NCBI GenBank assembly: GCA_045545435.1 | Contig: JAZQAV010000002.1 | Location: 1-21,591 of the forward strand | Reading direction: 5' to 3' | Source of the DNA: UMGS1502 sp045545435 | GTDB taxonomy: Bacteria; Actinomycetota; Coriobacteriia; Coriobacteriales; Eggerthellaceae | DNA length: 21,591 nucleotides | Shown here: positions 1 to 7,929 of the stretch, in pieces | Layout: each line of letters starts with the position of its first letter | How positions within the stretch are numbered: position 1 is the first letter of the stretch | Notes under the pieces: generated by a model | Told to the model about the DNA's origin: nothing | Seen by the model: the letters and a program-made list of their open reading frames with translations, nothing else | The model's database searches: none | Made by a program: the position numbers and the translations under genes

Positions 1-681
1 CAGACCACCGATGATGTTCATGATGATCTGCCTGAAGGCGTTGTTGATAGCTTCCTCGGTTTGCGTGTAACCGATGAGCAGGAACGAGCAAACCGTGGTT
101 ACTTCCCAACCGGTGAACAGCCAGCTCATGTTGTCGGCAAAGACGATCACGAACATTCCGGACAGGAAGAGGTACATGATTGCGAAGAACTGGTTGCGGC
201 GATCTTTGGCACCTTCGGGCTCATGCTTCTGGAAGTCGATCATGTAACCAAGGGCGTAAACGGTGATGCCGCTGCCGATGATGCCGATGATCAGCGCCAT
301 GATGATGCTGAGCGAGTCGATGTAGAGACCCTTGGCAACAGAAATGGAGCTGCCGAAGCCAAATTCGAAGACCATCGAACCTACGACCTGAATAAGGGCA
401 AGAAGCGTCACAAGCGGATTCTTGTACTTAATCGAGTAGTAGAGGATGGCAACGCAAAGCAGGACGCTTACCACTGCGCAGCAGATGTTCACAGCTTCAG
501 ATTCGAAGGTGAACGGCGTCCAACCTGCTCCCAAATAGCTTATAGCCAAAGCTATAGAGAGCACTCCTATTGCGGCCGCGGCAACGCACACGAGCACGTT
601 GCGAATCCCGTCTGCCTTCAAAACCAGCAGAAGGGCGGCGACAACAAGTGGGAGTAAGATCAAAGTTCCGATAAGAATCAT
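1..681 (-). CDS. NuoL/EchA-like proton-translocating membrane subunit (partial, C-terminus outside window)
   Basis: The frame opens at an ATG (679-681) preceded by a GGAGGAG ribosome binding site and stays open for 227 codons to the left edge, so the gene is 3'-truncated by the window. The translation is a polytopic membrane protein. Residues 122-147 (starting DSLSIIMALIIG and ending ALGYM) match the first antiporter-family block of NuoL-type subunits. Residues 191-193 (GWE) carry the conserved membrane glutamate. The following TTVCSFLLIGYTQTEEAINN and the AFR..IMN stretch look closer to the EchA/group-4-hydrogenase branch than to classical NuoL. Members of this family couple electron transfer in complex I, Ech or Hyf-type hydrogenases to proton or sodium pumping. 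Which complex this belongs to depends on genes beyond the edge. Family assignment is confident; the EchA-versus-NuoL choice is an inference. Confidence 0.85.
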   Translation of the reverse strand, partial: MILIGTLILLPLVVAALLLVLKADGIRNVLVCVAAAAIGVLSIALAISYLGAGWTPFTFESEAVNICCAVVSVLLCVAILYYSIKYKNPLVTLLALIQVVGSMVFEFGFGSSISVAKGLYIDSLSIIMALIIGIIGSGITVYALGYMIDFQKHEPEGAKDRRNQFFAIMYLFLSGMFVIVFADNMSWLFTGWEVTTVCSFLLIGYTQTEEAINNAFRQIIMNIIGGL

Positions 682-966
682 GTCTCTCCTCCGTTAGTCG
701 ACCTATAAGGAACTTCCCCCTGAGAGTATTGGCGTATGCGCTGCACCCTCTATGCAAAATGCAATGCCACACTCTCATGTGCTTGATAAGCAATGTAGAA
801 CAATTAATTAGTAAGCGGATTGTTTAATACGTCATGCCGCGCGTTGCTTCGGTAAATGGGCGATAGTCTATGCCTATGGGTAAACTTTGCACACAACTTG
901 AACACATTACGGCTCGGCAACGGTTCAAAAACAACTTTTCAAAGCGGCAATAGAGGACTCTTACGT

Positions 967-2430
967 TTAAGAGAGCCAGGCCTTCCCCAGCGCACGAATA
1001 CCCGGTTCGATGTCGTCAAAGGCAATGGACGAAAAGCCGATCATCACGCTGCGCGACTCCGTTTTCCTATCCAAATACATACGCTGGGTACCATATACTT
1101 TCACGCCCTGTTCAAGAGCCGAGGCAAGAAGTTGTTTCTCGTCCATTCCGTTTTGCACCGTTACATATAAATGCATACCGGTGTCAGCACCGGATATGGT
1201 AACCATATCGCCGAAAACCTCGTTCAAGCAGCGCACGAGCTCATCATGGCGACGATGATTGCCCTTTGCCGTTTTGCGCACATGGGAATCCCAATACCCC
1301 TGCGCAATAAACGACGCAAGCACCATCTGGTCAAGCCACGAAACCGTTGGGTGAGCATAGTTGTACAAATCCCAGTAGTGCTCGAGGATTTTAGGCGGAA
1401 GCGCCACGTATGCAATGCGCAAGCTTGGCGAGAGCACCTTCGAGATATTGTTCATATATATGACGCGACCGAACGCATCAAAGGACTGCAGCGAGGGAAC
1501 CGGGCTCGTCGCATAGCGGAACTCGTTGCAACTGTCGTCTTCAATGATATAGGCATCATTTGCTTCAGCCCACTTCAAAAGCGCAATTCGCGTTTCAAGC
1601 GACATGAGCGCACCGGTTGGGAACTGATGGGACGGCGTGGTGAACACAATGTTCGGTTTATAGGTATCAAGCGCTTCCAAAAATAAATCGGATTCCTTCC
1701 CCACCGCCAAGGGCACCATCGGAACGCCCAAACGTCGCGCCACTTCGTGCACCGTCGCGTAGCCAGGATCTTCCACGCCCAGTACCGCATCGCTCCCTCT
1801 AAAAAGCTGCAGAAGGGTTGAAAGCGCCTCCCCTGTTCCCGATTGCAAAATTATTTGCTCGGGAGCGCAAACAACGCCGCGCGTTCGAGCCACCAAACGG
1901 CTCAGCTCAACTTGAAGGGCGCTGGTTTGATCGGTATAGCTGTAGCGCGCGAGCTCAGGAGAATTGCGCAAATACAGCACATCGTCGCTCAATTTGCGCC
2001 AAACCTTAACCGGAAACGAATCGGGCTGAAGGTTTGCATAGGAAAAATCGTAGCGAACCGTACTGCCACTGCGATTCTCAACGTAAAAGGCCAGCTTGTC
2101 GCGGGCGTCACTAAGCTCTTTAATCGCATTGGCATCAGCTTGGCGCGCCAGTTTGAAATACTCAAGATCAACGGGGGCCACAACATACCCCGATCGCGGA
2201 ACATTCCTCACGAAGCCCTCCGTTGCAAGCTGCAAATACGCCTGCTCTACGGTGGTATGCGATACGGAAAAATCGTCGGCCAGCTTTCTAATCGACGTAA
2301 GATGCTCGCCTTCAACCAGCTGACCCGTCGTTATCATTTCTCGGATTTGCTCGTATATCTGCCGGTAAAGCGACTTTTCGCTCCGAGGGTCCAGGTGCAA
2401 TAGAATTTCGGCCTTCTTTTTTGCGCACAT
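967..2430 (-). CDS. MocR/PdxR-type transcriptional regulator (GntR wHTH + class I aminotransferase domain)
   Basis: This 487-residue protein has the two-part MocR architecture. A GntR-type winged helix spans residues about 18-88 (SLYRQIYEQIREMITTGQL, then SIRKLADDFSVSHTTVEQAY). It is joined by a linker to a fold-type I aminotransferase domain at about 125-485. PLP-site motifs are intact: TPSHQFPTGALMS (265-277), IEDDSCNEFRY (296-306) and SKVLSPSLRIAY with the Schiff-base lysine at K331. MocR proteins bind PLP or PLP-amino acid adducts as effectors. The frame extends to a TTG at 2457, but the ATG at 2430 is chosen because GAAGGG lies about 9 nt upstream of it. The gene is divergent from the molybdoenzyme operon with 109 bp between start codons, so that operon and its own promoter are likely targets (inference). 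The effector cannot be read from sequence. Confidence 0.9.
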   Translation of the reverse strand: MCAKKKAEILLHLDPRSEKSLYRQIYEQIREMITTGQLVEGEHLTSIRKLADDFSVSHTTVEQAYLQLATEGFVRNVPRSGYVVAPVDLEYFKLARQADANAIKELSDARDKLAFYVENRSGSTVRYDFSYANLQPDSFPVKVWRKLSDDVLYLRNSPELARYSYTDQTSALQVELSRLVARTRGVVCAPEQIILQSGTGEALSTLLQLFRGSDAVLGVEDPGYATVHEVARRLGVPMVPLAVGKESDLFLEALDTYKPNIVFTTPSHQFPTGALMSLETRIALLKWAEANDAYIIEDDSCNEFRYATSPVPSLQSFDAFGRVIYMNNISKVLSPSLRIAYVALPPKILEHYWDLYNYAHPTVSWLDQMVLASFIAQGYWDSHVRKTAKGNHRRHDELVRCLNEVFGDMVTISGADTGMHLYVTVQNGMDEKQLLASALEQGVKVYGTQRMYLDRKTESRSVMIGFSSIAFDDIEPGIRALGKAWLS

Positions 2431-2456
2431 GAAAATTATCCCTTCTGCCCGTATCA

Positions 2457-2489
2457 ATCATACGCATTCTGTCCGTTTTTCCCTGACAG
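2457..2489 (-). promoter_or_regulatory. Possible MocR-gene promoter overlapped by an inverted repeat
   Basis: On the minus strand TATGAT (2462-2457) is a good -10 placed about 27 nt before the regulator's ATG. No good -35 is visible at the right spacing. An inverted repeat CTGTC (2469-2473) / GACAG (2485-2489) with 11 bp between the arms covers the -35 position. A further CTGTCC lies at 2503-2508, in the same orientation as 2469-2474. Such an arrangement fits an autoregulatory or shared operator, but this is inference from position only. Confidence 0.35.
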
Positions 2490-2539
2490 TTTGCAGTCTA
2501 CCCTGTCCTCAAGTGAATGAGAAGAGGAGGAGGGATTTC

Positions 2540-4963
2540 ATGAACGAAACCAATCGCAATTCACTTGCCCACGCAACGAGCATGTCTCGTCGCAGTTTCG
2601 TAAAAGCCGCTGCGGCAGTTGGAGCCGTGGGAGCAGCTGCAGGCGGAATGGCTACCGCAAAATCTTGGCTGGCACCATCGCAAGCGCTCGCCGCACCCGA
2701 AGAGCGCATCGCCTACACCTTCCACCAGTCGCTATGCAATGGCAACTGCAGCTTAAAATGCACCATTCGTGACGGTCGTTTGTGCAAGGTGGAACCAAAC
2801 GATATGCTTGGCGCGGAATATTCAATGTGCTGCGCACGCGGCATGTCGGAAATTCAGCACATCTACGGCGAAACAAGGCTGCAAACCCCGCTTCGACGCG
2901 TCGGCGAGCGCGGTGAAGGCAAGTTCGAGGCGATCAGCTGGGACGAGGCCATGAAAGAAATTGGCGAGAAGCTGGGCGCAGTCCGCGAGAAGTACGGTAA
3001 CGACAGCGTATACGTATCGCTTTCGAGTGAACCGCGCTTCGGTCTTCTTGCAGGTCTTCTTGGAGCATCCACGTACGTCGAGCCCGGCATCGACATCGGC
3101 ATCGGCAACGGTTTGGACCCCGCTACCGGCCAAAACGGTTTCTATGCTTCCACCAACGAAACGCGCGATATGGTGAATGCGAAATTCATCATGATCAACG
3201 GCCATAATTTCTGTGAAACGGGAATGATGCAAGCACGCAACCTTCTCGACGCAATTGAGGCAGGCGCGGAACTGGTGGTAGTTGATCCCCACTTCTCAAC
3301 AACCGCTTCCAAAGCGCATAAATGGATCCCCATCAACCCTGGTACCGATGCGGCAATGTATCTGGGAATGATTTCCTACATCCTTGAGAACAAGCTTTAC
3401 GATGAGCAGTTCGTGCTCGCTCACACATCGATGCCCTACCTTCTTAAAAACGACGGCACGTTCTTGCGCTGGAGCGAGGTTTCGGGCGCTGCGCCACGCG
3501 TTGTGGAAGACACCGCCAACAAAACCACCAAGCAGTTCGATCCCTTCGTGATCTGGGACGAAAACACGAACGCACCAAAAGAATACGATGACTCATTGGC
3601 CACATGTGCACTGGTTGCCCCCGCGGCTTCGGGATATCAAACCGTGTTCACCGCAATTGAGGAAAATCAGAAGCAGTATACGGTGCAGTGGGCATGCGAA
3701 AAGACGGGTATCTCTGAGGAAGACCTTGTTTATATAGCAAAACGTTACGCCACCAGCGGAGCTTCTATGCTGGGTCTTGGCATGGGCGGCGCCGACAAGT
3801 ACAGCAATGCCGACGTTTTGGGTCACGCTGTTGCCGTGATGGTTGCCCTTACCGGCAATATCGGCGCTCCTGGCAAATGCGTGGGCAGCATGCATGGCGG
3901 ACGCGGCTACAGCGCATCGCTTGCTTCTTGGAAATTCCCCGACCCCAGCATGAAGGCAGCCACTCAAAAGCTTTTCGCATACGATTTCCGCACGCAGGAA
4001 AACAACGTGCATTCCGTTATCTCGGTTGGAAATACGCTCCAGCAGTTCTTCGCCAACATGAATCTCACCGAAGAATGGCTGAAAACCCTCGATTTCGTGC
4101 TCGAGATTGATATTTACCATTGCGAGAGCGTGCGCTTTGCCGACATCGTTCTCCCCGCTTGCACGAAATTCGAATGCCCCGAAGAAGTAGGCGACGTCAA
4201 GTGCGCAGCCAATCACATCATGACCGTTGGTCGCGGCTTGGATCCCCTCTTCGAGAGCAAAACCGACTTCCAAATTATGAAGGAAATCGCCAAAGCCCTC
4301 GATCTTGATTACGCCATGCCCGAAACGGCCGAAGCGTGGGTGCGCCACCAGGTTGACAACAATACCGCGGCAACACTTAAAGGCATCACACTTGACAAGG
4401 TGCTCGAAAACCACGGTCTCATGCCTTTTGTGGGCATCGAGAAACCGCGTGTCGGCTTCACCGACCAAAAATACAAGACCGAATCTGGCCGCTTGGACGT
4501 TTACTACGAAAAGATGCGCAAATGGGGCCAGAGCCTGCCGAACTGGGAAGAGTGCTCTGAGGTGTCGTCCGAGAATCCGTTGCGCTCACAGTTCCCCTAC
4601 CAACTTACCCAAACGCGCAGCCGTTTCCTCATCCACTCGATGTTCTATGACGCCAAATGGATGAACCAATACCTCGACGCCCATATCGAAGTGAATCCCA
4701 TCGATATGAAAAAAGAGGGTATCGAAAATGGTGCGACCATCGAAGTGCACAACGACCGCGGCTCCTTCAAATGCGCCGTCCGCGCCAATGAAGCAGTTCG
4801 CCCTGGCTCGATTCGAACCACCGAGGGATCTTGGTCGCGCAATATGAAGGACGGCAACATCCAAACCGTCACAAACGATGCGATGCCCGATCGCAGGGTT
4901 GACCTTATGAAGGGCGGCGTCACACCGTTCAACGACACGCTGGTCGCAATCAGGAAGGCATAA
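2540..4963 (+). CDS. Molybdopterin oxidoreductase catalytic subunit, DMSO reductase family, Tat-exported
   Basis: This is an 807-residue catalytic subunit that reduces or oxidises an unidentified substrate outside the membrane using bis-MGD. A twin-arginine signal is clear: SRRSFVK at about 16-22, an Ala/Gly-rich hydrophobic stretch, and a likely cleavage after SQALA (about 51). The N-terminal [4Fe-4S] site follows with C66, C70, C74 and C98 (CARG). FEAISWDEA (129-137) and the C-terminal dinucleotide-binding domain (about 690-800, with HIEVNPIDMKKEGIENG) are typical of the family. The start at 2540 is preceded by GAGGAGGAGGG; an in-frame ATG at 2429 would overlap the divergent gene and spoil the signal peptide. 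It is the first gene of an operon, with 11 nt to the FeS subunit. The Mo-ligand segment (about 176-192) has no obvious Ser or Cys, and Asp185 is a candidate. Substrate cannot be assigned. Confidence 0.93.
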   Translation: MNETNRNSLAHATSMSRRSFVKAAAAVGAVGAAAGGMATAKSWLAPSQALAAPEERIAYTFHQSLCNGNCSLKCTIRDGRLCKVEPNDMLGAEYSMCCARGMSEIQHIYGETRLQTPLRRVGERGEGKFEAISWDEAMKEIGEKLGAVREKYGNDSVYVSLSSEPRFGLLAGLLGASTYVEPGIDIGIGNGLDPATGQNGFYASTNETRDMVNAKFIMINGHNFCETGMMQARNLLDAIEAGAELVVVDPHFSTTASKAHKWIPINPGTDAAMYLGMISYILENKLYDEQFVLAHTSMPYLLKNDGTFLRWSEVSGAAPRVVEDTANKTTKQFDPFVIWDENTNAPKEYDDSLATCALVAPAASGYQTVFTAIEENQKQYTVQWACEKTGISEEDLVYIAKRYATSGASMLGLGMGGADKYSNADVLGHAVAVMVALTGNIGAPGKCVGSMHGGRGYSASLASWKFPDPSMKAATQKLFAYDFRTQENNVHSVISVGNTLQQFFANMNLTEEWLKTLDFVLEIDIYHCESVRFADIVLPACTKFECPEEVGDVKCAANHIMTVGRGLDPLFESKTDFQIMKEIAKALDLDYAMPETAEAWVRHQVDNNTAATLKGITLDKVLENHGLMPFVGIEKPRVGFTDQKYKTESGRLDVYYEKMRKWGQSLPNWEECSEVSSENPLRSQFPYQLTQTRSRFLIHSMFYDAKWMNQYLDAHIEVNPIDMKKEGIENGATIEVHNDRGSFKCAVRANEAVRPGSIRTTEGSWSRNMKDGNIQTVTNDAMPDRRVDLMKGGVTPFNDTLVAIRKA

Positions 4964-4974
4964 GGTGACCGAAC

Positions 4975-5592
4975 ATGACTAAGCTTGCAATCGCAATAAA
5001 CACTGCACGCTGCATTGACTGCATGACATGCGCAAATGCTTGCAAGATGCAGAACAACGTTCCTGACGGCATGCTGTGGAACCGCGTGCTCACCGAGAAC
5101 TGCGACATCATCGACGGAGCCGAGGGAACCTACCCCAATCTGAGCCGACACTTCCTGCCGTTGGCCTGCCAGCACTGCGAGAACCCGGCCTGCCAGAAGG
5201 TATGCCCCACCGGCGCAACCTACAAAGACGAGATGGGTCGCGTGGAGATCGACTACGACAAGTGCATCGGCTGCCGCATGTGCATGGCCGCCTGTCCTTA
5301 CAACGCCCGCGTATTCAACTGGGCAGAACCCGTGCGCTCCGCCGGTTTCAATTACGGCGATGCGCGTGTTCCGGAGCGTCCGCGCGGCGTTATGGAGAAG
5401 TGCACGCTGTGCAAGGAGCGCACCGATGACGGCGACGTCCCCATGTGCGTTGCCTGCTGCCCCACCAAGGCACGCGTGTACGGCGACCTCGACGACCCGA
5501 ACTCCGAGATCTCGAAGCTGCGCCGTGAGGGTAATGTCCGCATTCTTCTGGAAGACAAGGGCACGCGCCCGCAGGTCTTCTACGTAAGCTAG
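4975..5592 (+). CDS. 4Fe-4S ferredoxin electron-transfer subunit, DmsB/PsrB/NrfC type
   Basis: This 205-residue protein carries four cysteine clusters that would bind four [4Fe-4S] centres: C13/C16/C19/C23, C65/C68/C73/C77, C97/C100/C103/C107 and C143/C146/C158/C162. Two of the clusters end in the usual CP (VCPTGA, ACPYNA). It lacks a signal peptide, as is normal for subunits that are exported while bound to their Tat-carrying partner. It should shuttle electrons between the membrane anchor and the catalytic subunit. The ATG at 4975 has AAGGTGA just upstream, overlapping the end of the preceding gene. It is followed after 17 nt by the membrane subunit, so the three genes are clearly one transcription unit. 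Base composition is visibly richer in GC than the catalytic subunit gene. Confidence 0.95.
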   Translation: MTKLAIAINTARCIDCMTCANACKMQNNVPDGMLWNRVLTENCDIIDGAEGTYPNLSRHFLPLACQHCENPACQKVCPTGATYKDEMGRVEIDYDKCIGCRMCMAACPYNARVFNWAEPVRSAGFNYGDARVPERPRGVMEKCTLCKERTDDGDVPMCVACCPTKARVYGDLDDPNSEISKLRREGNVRILLEDKGTRPQVFYVS

Positions 5593-5609
5593 AAAGAGAG
5601 GTGCCGATA

Positions 5610-6767
5610 ATGCAATCTAAAACTTTCGGGAAACCAGCCCTCGGCGTTTTTGCAGCACTCGCACTGGTCGGTATTGTCTGCTGGATCTTCCAGCTTATGA
5701 ACGGCCTCGCCGTCACCGGCATGTCCAACGCCAACTCCTGGGGCCTCTACATCTGCATGTTCATGCTGTTCGTGGGCCTCTCAGCCGGCGGCCTCATCGT
5801 GGCCTCCTCCGCCCACGTGTTCGGCATCGAGTCGTTCAAGAGCGTGGCCAAGCCCGCCGTCATCTGCTCCACGGCCTGCATCTGCGTGGCCGGCATGCTG
5901 GTGCTGGTGGATTTGGGCGGCATAGCGCGCGTGTGGCGCATGCTCACGGGCCCCAACTTCACGAGCCCGCTTTTGTGGGACATGTGCATCATCACCATCT
6001 ACCTGGTCATCAACATCCTCGACCTGGTGTGGATGCAGAAGGGCGACGAGGAGAAGGTGCGCAAGCTGTCCTACGTGGCCCTTCCCGTGGCCATCCTCGT
6101 CCATTCCGTGACCGCCTGGATCTTCGGCCTACAGATCGCCCGCGCCTGGTACACCGCCATCATGGCGCCGATCTTCGTGGCCTCCGCGCTCGACAGCGGC
6201 CTGGCGCTGCTTATCCTGGGTCTCATGCTCCTCGATAAAATCGGCTTGTCTAAGCTGGATGAAGGCCTCATGGGCACGCTCGGCAAGCTGCTCGCGACCT
6301 TCATCTGCGTCGACGCGTTCTTCATCGGCTGCGAGGTGCTCACCATGGCCTACCCGGGCGCCGGCGAGGCCGTGGCGCTCTCCGAGATGCTCTCGGGCGC
6401 GACCGCTCCGTTCTTCTGGTTCGAGGTCGTAGGTGGCCTGCTCGTGCCGTTTCTGGTGCTGGCATCGGCCAAGCGTCGCCAGAGCCGCGGCATGGTGGCA
6501 GCTGCGAGCGCGCTCGTGGTGCTCGGCGTTGCCGCGAAGCGCGTGTGGCTTCTGTTCACCAGTTTCATCCACCCCAACGTCTTCGGCGGCGCGGGCATAA
6601 CCGCCGGCACGTTCGCAGCTCAATCGGACACCTCGAATATGTGGATGACGCTCGGCTCGTTCACTCCCACCCCCATCGAATGCCTCGTAGCATTGGGCGT
6701 CATCTCTGTGGGCGTACTCATCTTCATGGTATTGAGCAACCTGCTTTTGGCAAACAACCAAGAGTAA
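5610..6767 (+). CDS. NrfD/PsrC-type membrane anchor subunit (quinone-interacting)
   Basis: This 385-residue integral membrane protein has about ten hydrophobic segments, beginning near residues 11-30, 43-70, 82-102 and 118-140 and ending in a C-terminal helix. DLGGIARVWRML (101-112) matches the conserved loop of the NrfD/PsrC family (DLGxxxRxW). NrfD-type anchors exchange electrons with the menaquinone pool and pass them to the FeS subunit. The frame could start at a GTG (5601), but the ATG at 5610 is preferred because GAGAGG sits 8 nt before it and overlaps the GTG. It closes the operon and a strong terminator follows at 6792. The anchor is of NrfD rather than DmsC type, so the complex resembles polysulfide-, tetrathionate- or nitrite-reductase layouts more than classical DmsABC. 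Sampled lines of the gene reach 62-68% GC. Confidence 0.9.
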   Translation: MQSKTFGKPALGVFAALALVGIVCWIFQLMNGLAVTGMSNANSWGLYICMFMLFVGLSAGGLIVASSAHVFGIESFKSVAKPAVICSTACICVAGMLVLVDLGGIARVWRMLTGPNFTSPLLWDMCIITIYLVINILDLVWMQKGDEEKVRKLSYVALPVAILVHSVTAWIFGLQIARAWYTAIMAPIFVASALDSGLALLILGLMLLDKIGLSKLDEGLMGTLGKLLATFICVDAFFIGCEVLTMAYPGAGEAVALSEMLSGATAPFFWFEVVGGLLVPFLVLASAKRRQSRGMVAAASALVVLGVAAKRVWLLFTSFIHPNVFGGAGITAGTFAAQSDTSNMWMTLGSFTPTPIECLVALGVISVGVLIFMVLSNLLLANNQE

Positions 6768-6791
6768 TTCGCACCTGCCCCCTCTTTTCTT

Positions 6792-6825
6792 GGCGCGCCC
6801 GCTTCCTCTACGGGCGCGCCTTTTT
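6792..6825 (+). terminator. Rho-independent terminator after the molybdoenzyme operon
   Basis: A perfect 10-bp inverted repeat GGCGCGCCCG / CGGGCGCGCC (6792-6801 and 6811-6820) has a 9-nt loop and is followed directly by TTTTT. It lies 24 nt after the stop of the membrane anchor gene and would separate that gene from the downstream chaperone gene. Confidence 0.92.
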
Positions 6826-6954
6826 GTAGACAGTGCAAAACACGTCATTGAACGCAACCCTGAGAACGGCAAAACTCTGACACCATTCGAAATGCTGCTG
6901 CGTTAGACTATCGTTAACGGTATTATCATCAAATAACTCACCGAAAGGGCCACC

Positions 6955-7575
6955 ATGGCACATGATGAAAGCTATTGGAGCAATCTTGCTGAAGCGCTCG
7001 CTTTCTGCGGCAACTCGCTTCTCGCGCCTATGAACCAAACATCAGAAGTTGGCCTTGATCCCGCTTTTTGGAGTTCGTTCCCCACATTTGAAAACGACGA
7101 GGTTTCATCGGTCATCGAACGCTTGGCACGTTACTCAGATGCAGCTCAAACGCGCAAAGAGCAAGGGGTGAACATTGTCTCGGAAGCCTCTGTTGAGTAC
7201 ACGATGCTTTTCGTCGGCCCGCCCAAACCAGCCGCCGCACCGTGGGAATCGTTCTACAGCGGCCAAGGGACAACGGTTGGGTTTGGCCAGGCCACGTTCG
7301 ACATGCAGCAACGCCTGCGAGAAGCTGGCCTTCAGGTTTCAAACGAAAACAACCAGTATGCCGACCATATCGGTATTGAACTGCTGTATTTGTCGGTTCT
7401 GTGCTCGCGCGTCTCAGCAGAAGATAACGACGCGCTGCAAAACGCAAGCGAGTTTTCTTCCCATATACTTGAATGGAGCGCCAAATTGCTTGGCGCAGTC
7501 GATCAGAATTCGCCAGATGGCTATATCGGGCTTGTTCTTCGCCTCGCCCGATCCCTGGCTGAACTCATTTCCTAA
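6955..7575 (+). CDS. TorD/DmsD-family molybdoenzyme maturation chaperone
   Basis: This 206-residue, mostly helical cytoplasmic protein has the two hallmark blocks of the TorD family: EYTMLFVGPPKPAAAPWESF (81-100) and ADHIGIELLYLSVL (136-149). Members bind the Tat signal or the apo-form of a DMSO-reductase-family catalytic subunit, holding it until cofactor insertion is complete. The obvious client is the subunit encoded at 2540-4963. The ATG has GAAAGGG six nucleotides upstream. It is cut off from the upstream operon by a strong terminator, so it probably has its own promoter; a -10-like TATTAT lies at 6921-6926 but I see no matching -35. A second terminator follows the gene closely. Confidence 0.88.
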   Translation: MAHDESYWSNLAEALAFCGNSLLAPMNQTSEVGLDPAFWSSFPTFENDEVSSVIERLARYSDAAQTRKEQGVNIVSEASVEYTMLFVGPPKPAAAPWESFYSGQGTTVGFGQATFDMQQRLREAGLQVSNENNQYADHIGIELLYLSVLCSRVSAEDNDALQNASEFSSHILEWSAKLLGAVDQNSPDGYIGLVLRLARSLAELIS

Positions 7576-7581
7576 CAAAAC

Positions 7582-7607
7582 GGCCTGCGGAAATCCGCAG
7601 GCCTTTT
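7582..7607 (+). terminator. Rho-independent terminator after the TorD-family gene
   Basis: The stem GGCCTGCGG (7582-7590) pairs with CCGCAGGCC (7595-7603) around an AAAT loop and is followed by TTTT. It begins 7 nt after the stop codon. On the opposite strand it is followed by GTTTTG, so it might also stop leftward transcription weakly. Confidence 0.88.
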
Positions 7608-7641
7608 AAATTTGCAGGTTTTTACAGTACCCGGCAAGCAC

Positions 7642-7678
7642 AAAAAACAGGTCAAACGACTTTTAATCGTTTGACCTG
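7642..7678 (-). terminator. Rho-independent terminator of the tRNA-Pro gene
   Basis: CAGGTCAAACGA (7648-7659) and TCGTTTGACCTG (7667-7678) form a perfect 12-bp stem with a 7-nt loop. Read leftwards the stem is followed by six T residues (complement of 7647-7642), which orients it as the terminator of the minus-strand tRNA 9 nt upstream. Read rightwards there is no T-run. Confidence 0.9.
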
Positions 7679-7687
7679 CATGTTTGC

Positions 7688-7764
<77 letters not shown>

Positions 7765-7801
7765 AAATGCTGCTTACAACGTTGTGCTGCAGCGATTGAA
7801 T

Positions 7802-7830
7802 ATAGTACTTGCTTACCGAGTAGTTTTCAA
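7802..7830 (-). promoter_or_regulatory. Sigma-70-type promoter of the tRNA-Pro gene
   Basis: On the minus strand TTGAAA (7830-7825; 5 of 6 matches to TTGACA) and TACTAT (7807-7802; 4 of 6 matches to TATAAT) are separated by exactly 17 bp. Transcription would begin about 30 nt before the mature tRNA 5' end. The rest of the 354-bp space between 7576 and 7929 holds the two terminators, the tRNA and a bulged hairpin near 7893-7917; I see no protein gene there. Confidence 0.6.
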
Positions 7831-7929
7831 GCACGAATTTAAAGTGCGGCATTTTCTCCAAATTCGGCGCATAACCGTTCGTCCACGATTATGCGGATTC
7901 GCATGATTTCATGCCGCTTCGTGCACCTG

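Noticed and set aside
61..657. Plus-strand open frame of 198 codons at the left end
   Set aside because: It is antisense to the NuoL/EchA-like membrane protein, whose translation matches a known family; the plus-strand product is low-complexity and charged with no family resemblance.
682..966. Search for a gene or clear promoter in the 285-bp gap between the MocR gene and the NuoL/EchA-like gene
   Set aside because: No hairpin terminator, no consistent -35/-10 pair and no small open frame with a ribosome binding site could be supported; only the GGAGGAG site of the downstream gene is clear.
3593..4468. Minus-strand open frame of 291 codons inside the molybdoenzyme gene
   Set aside because: Shadow of the catalytic subunit gene; no ribosome binding site or family motif.
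7893..7917. Hairpin after the first degV gene as a terminator
   Set aside because: The stem (GCATG/CATGC with an outer GCG/CGC) is bulged and has no following T-run on the minus strand.
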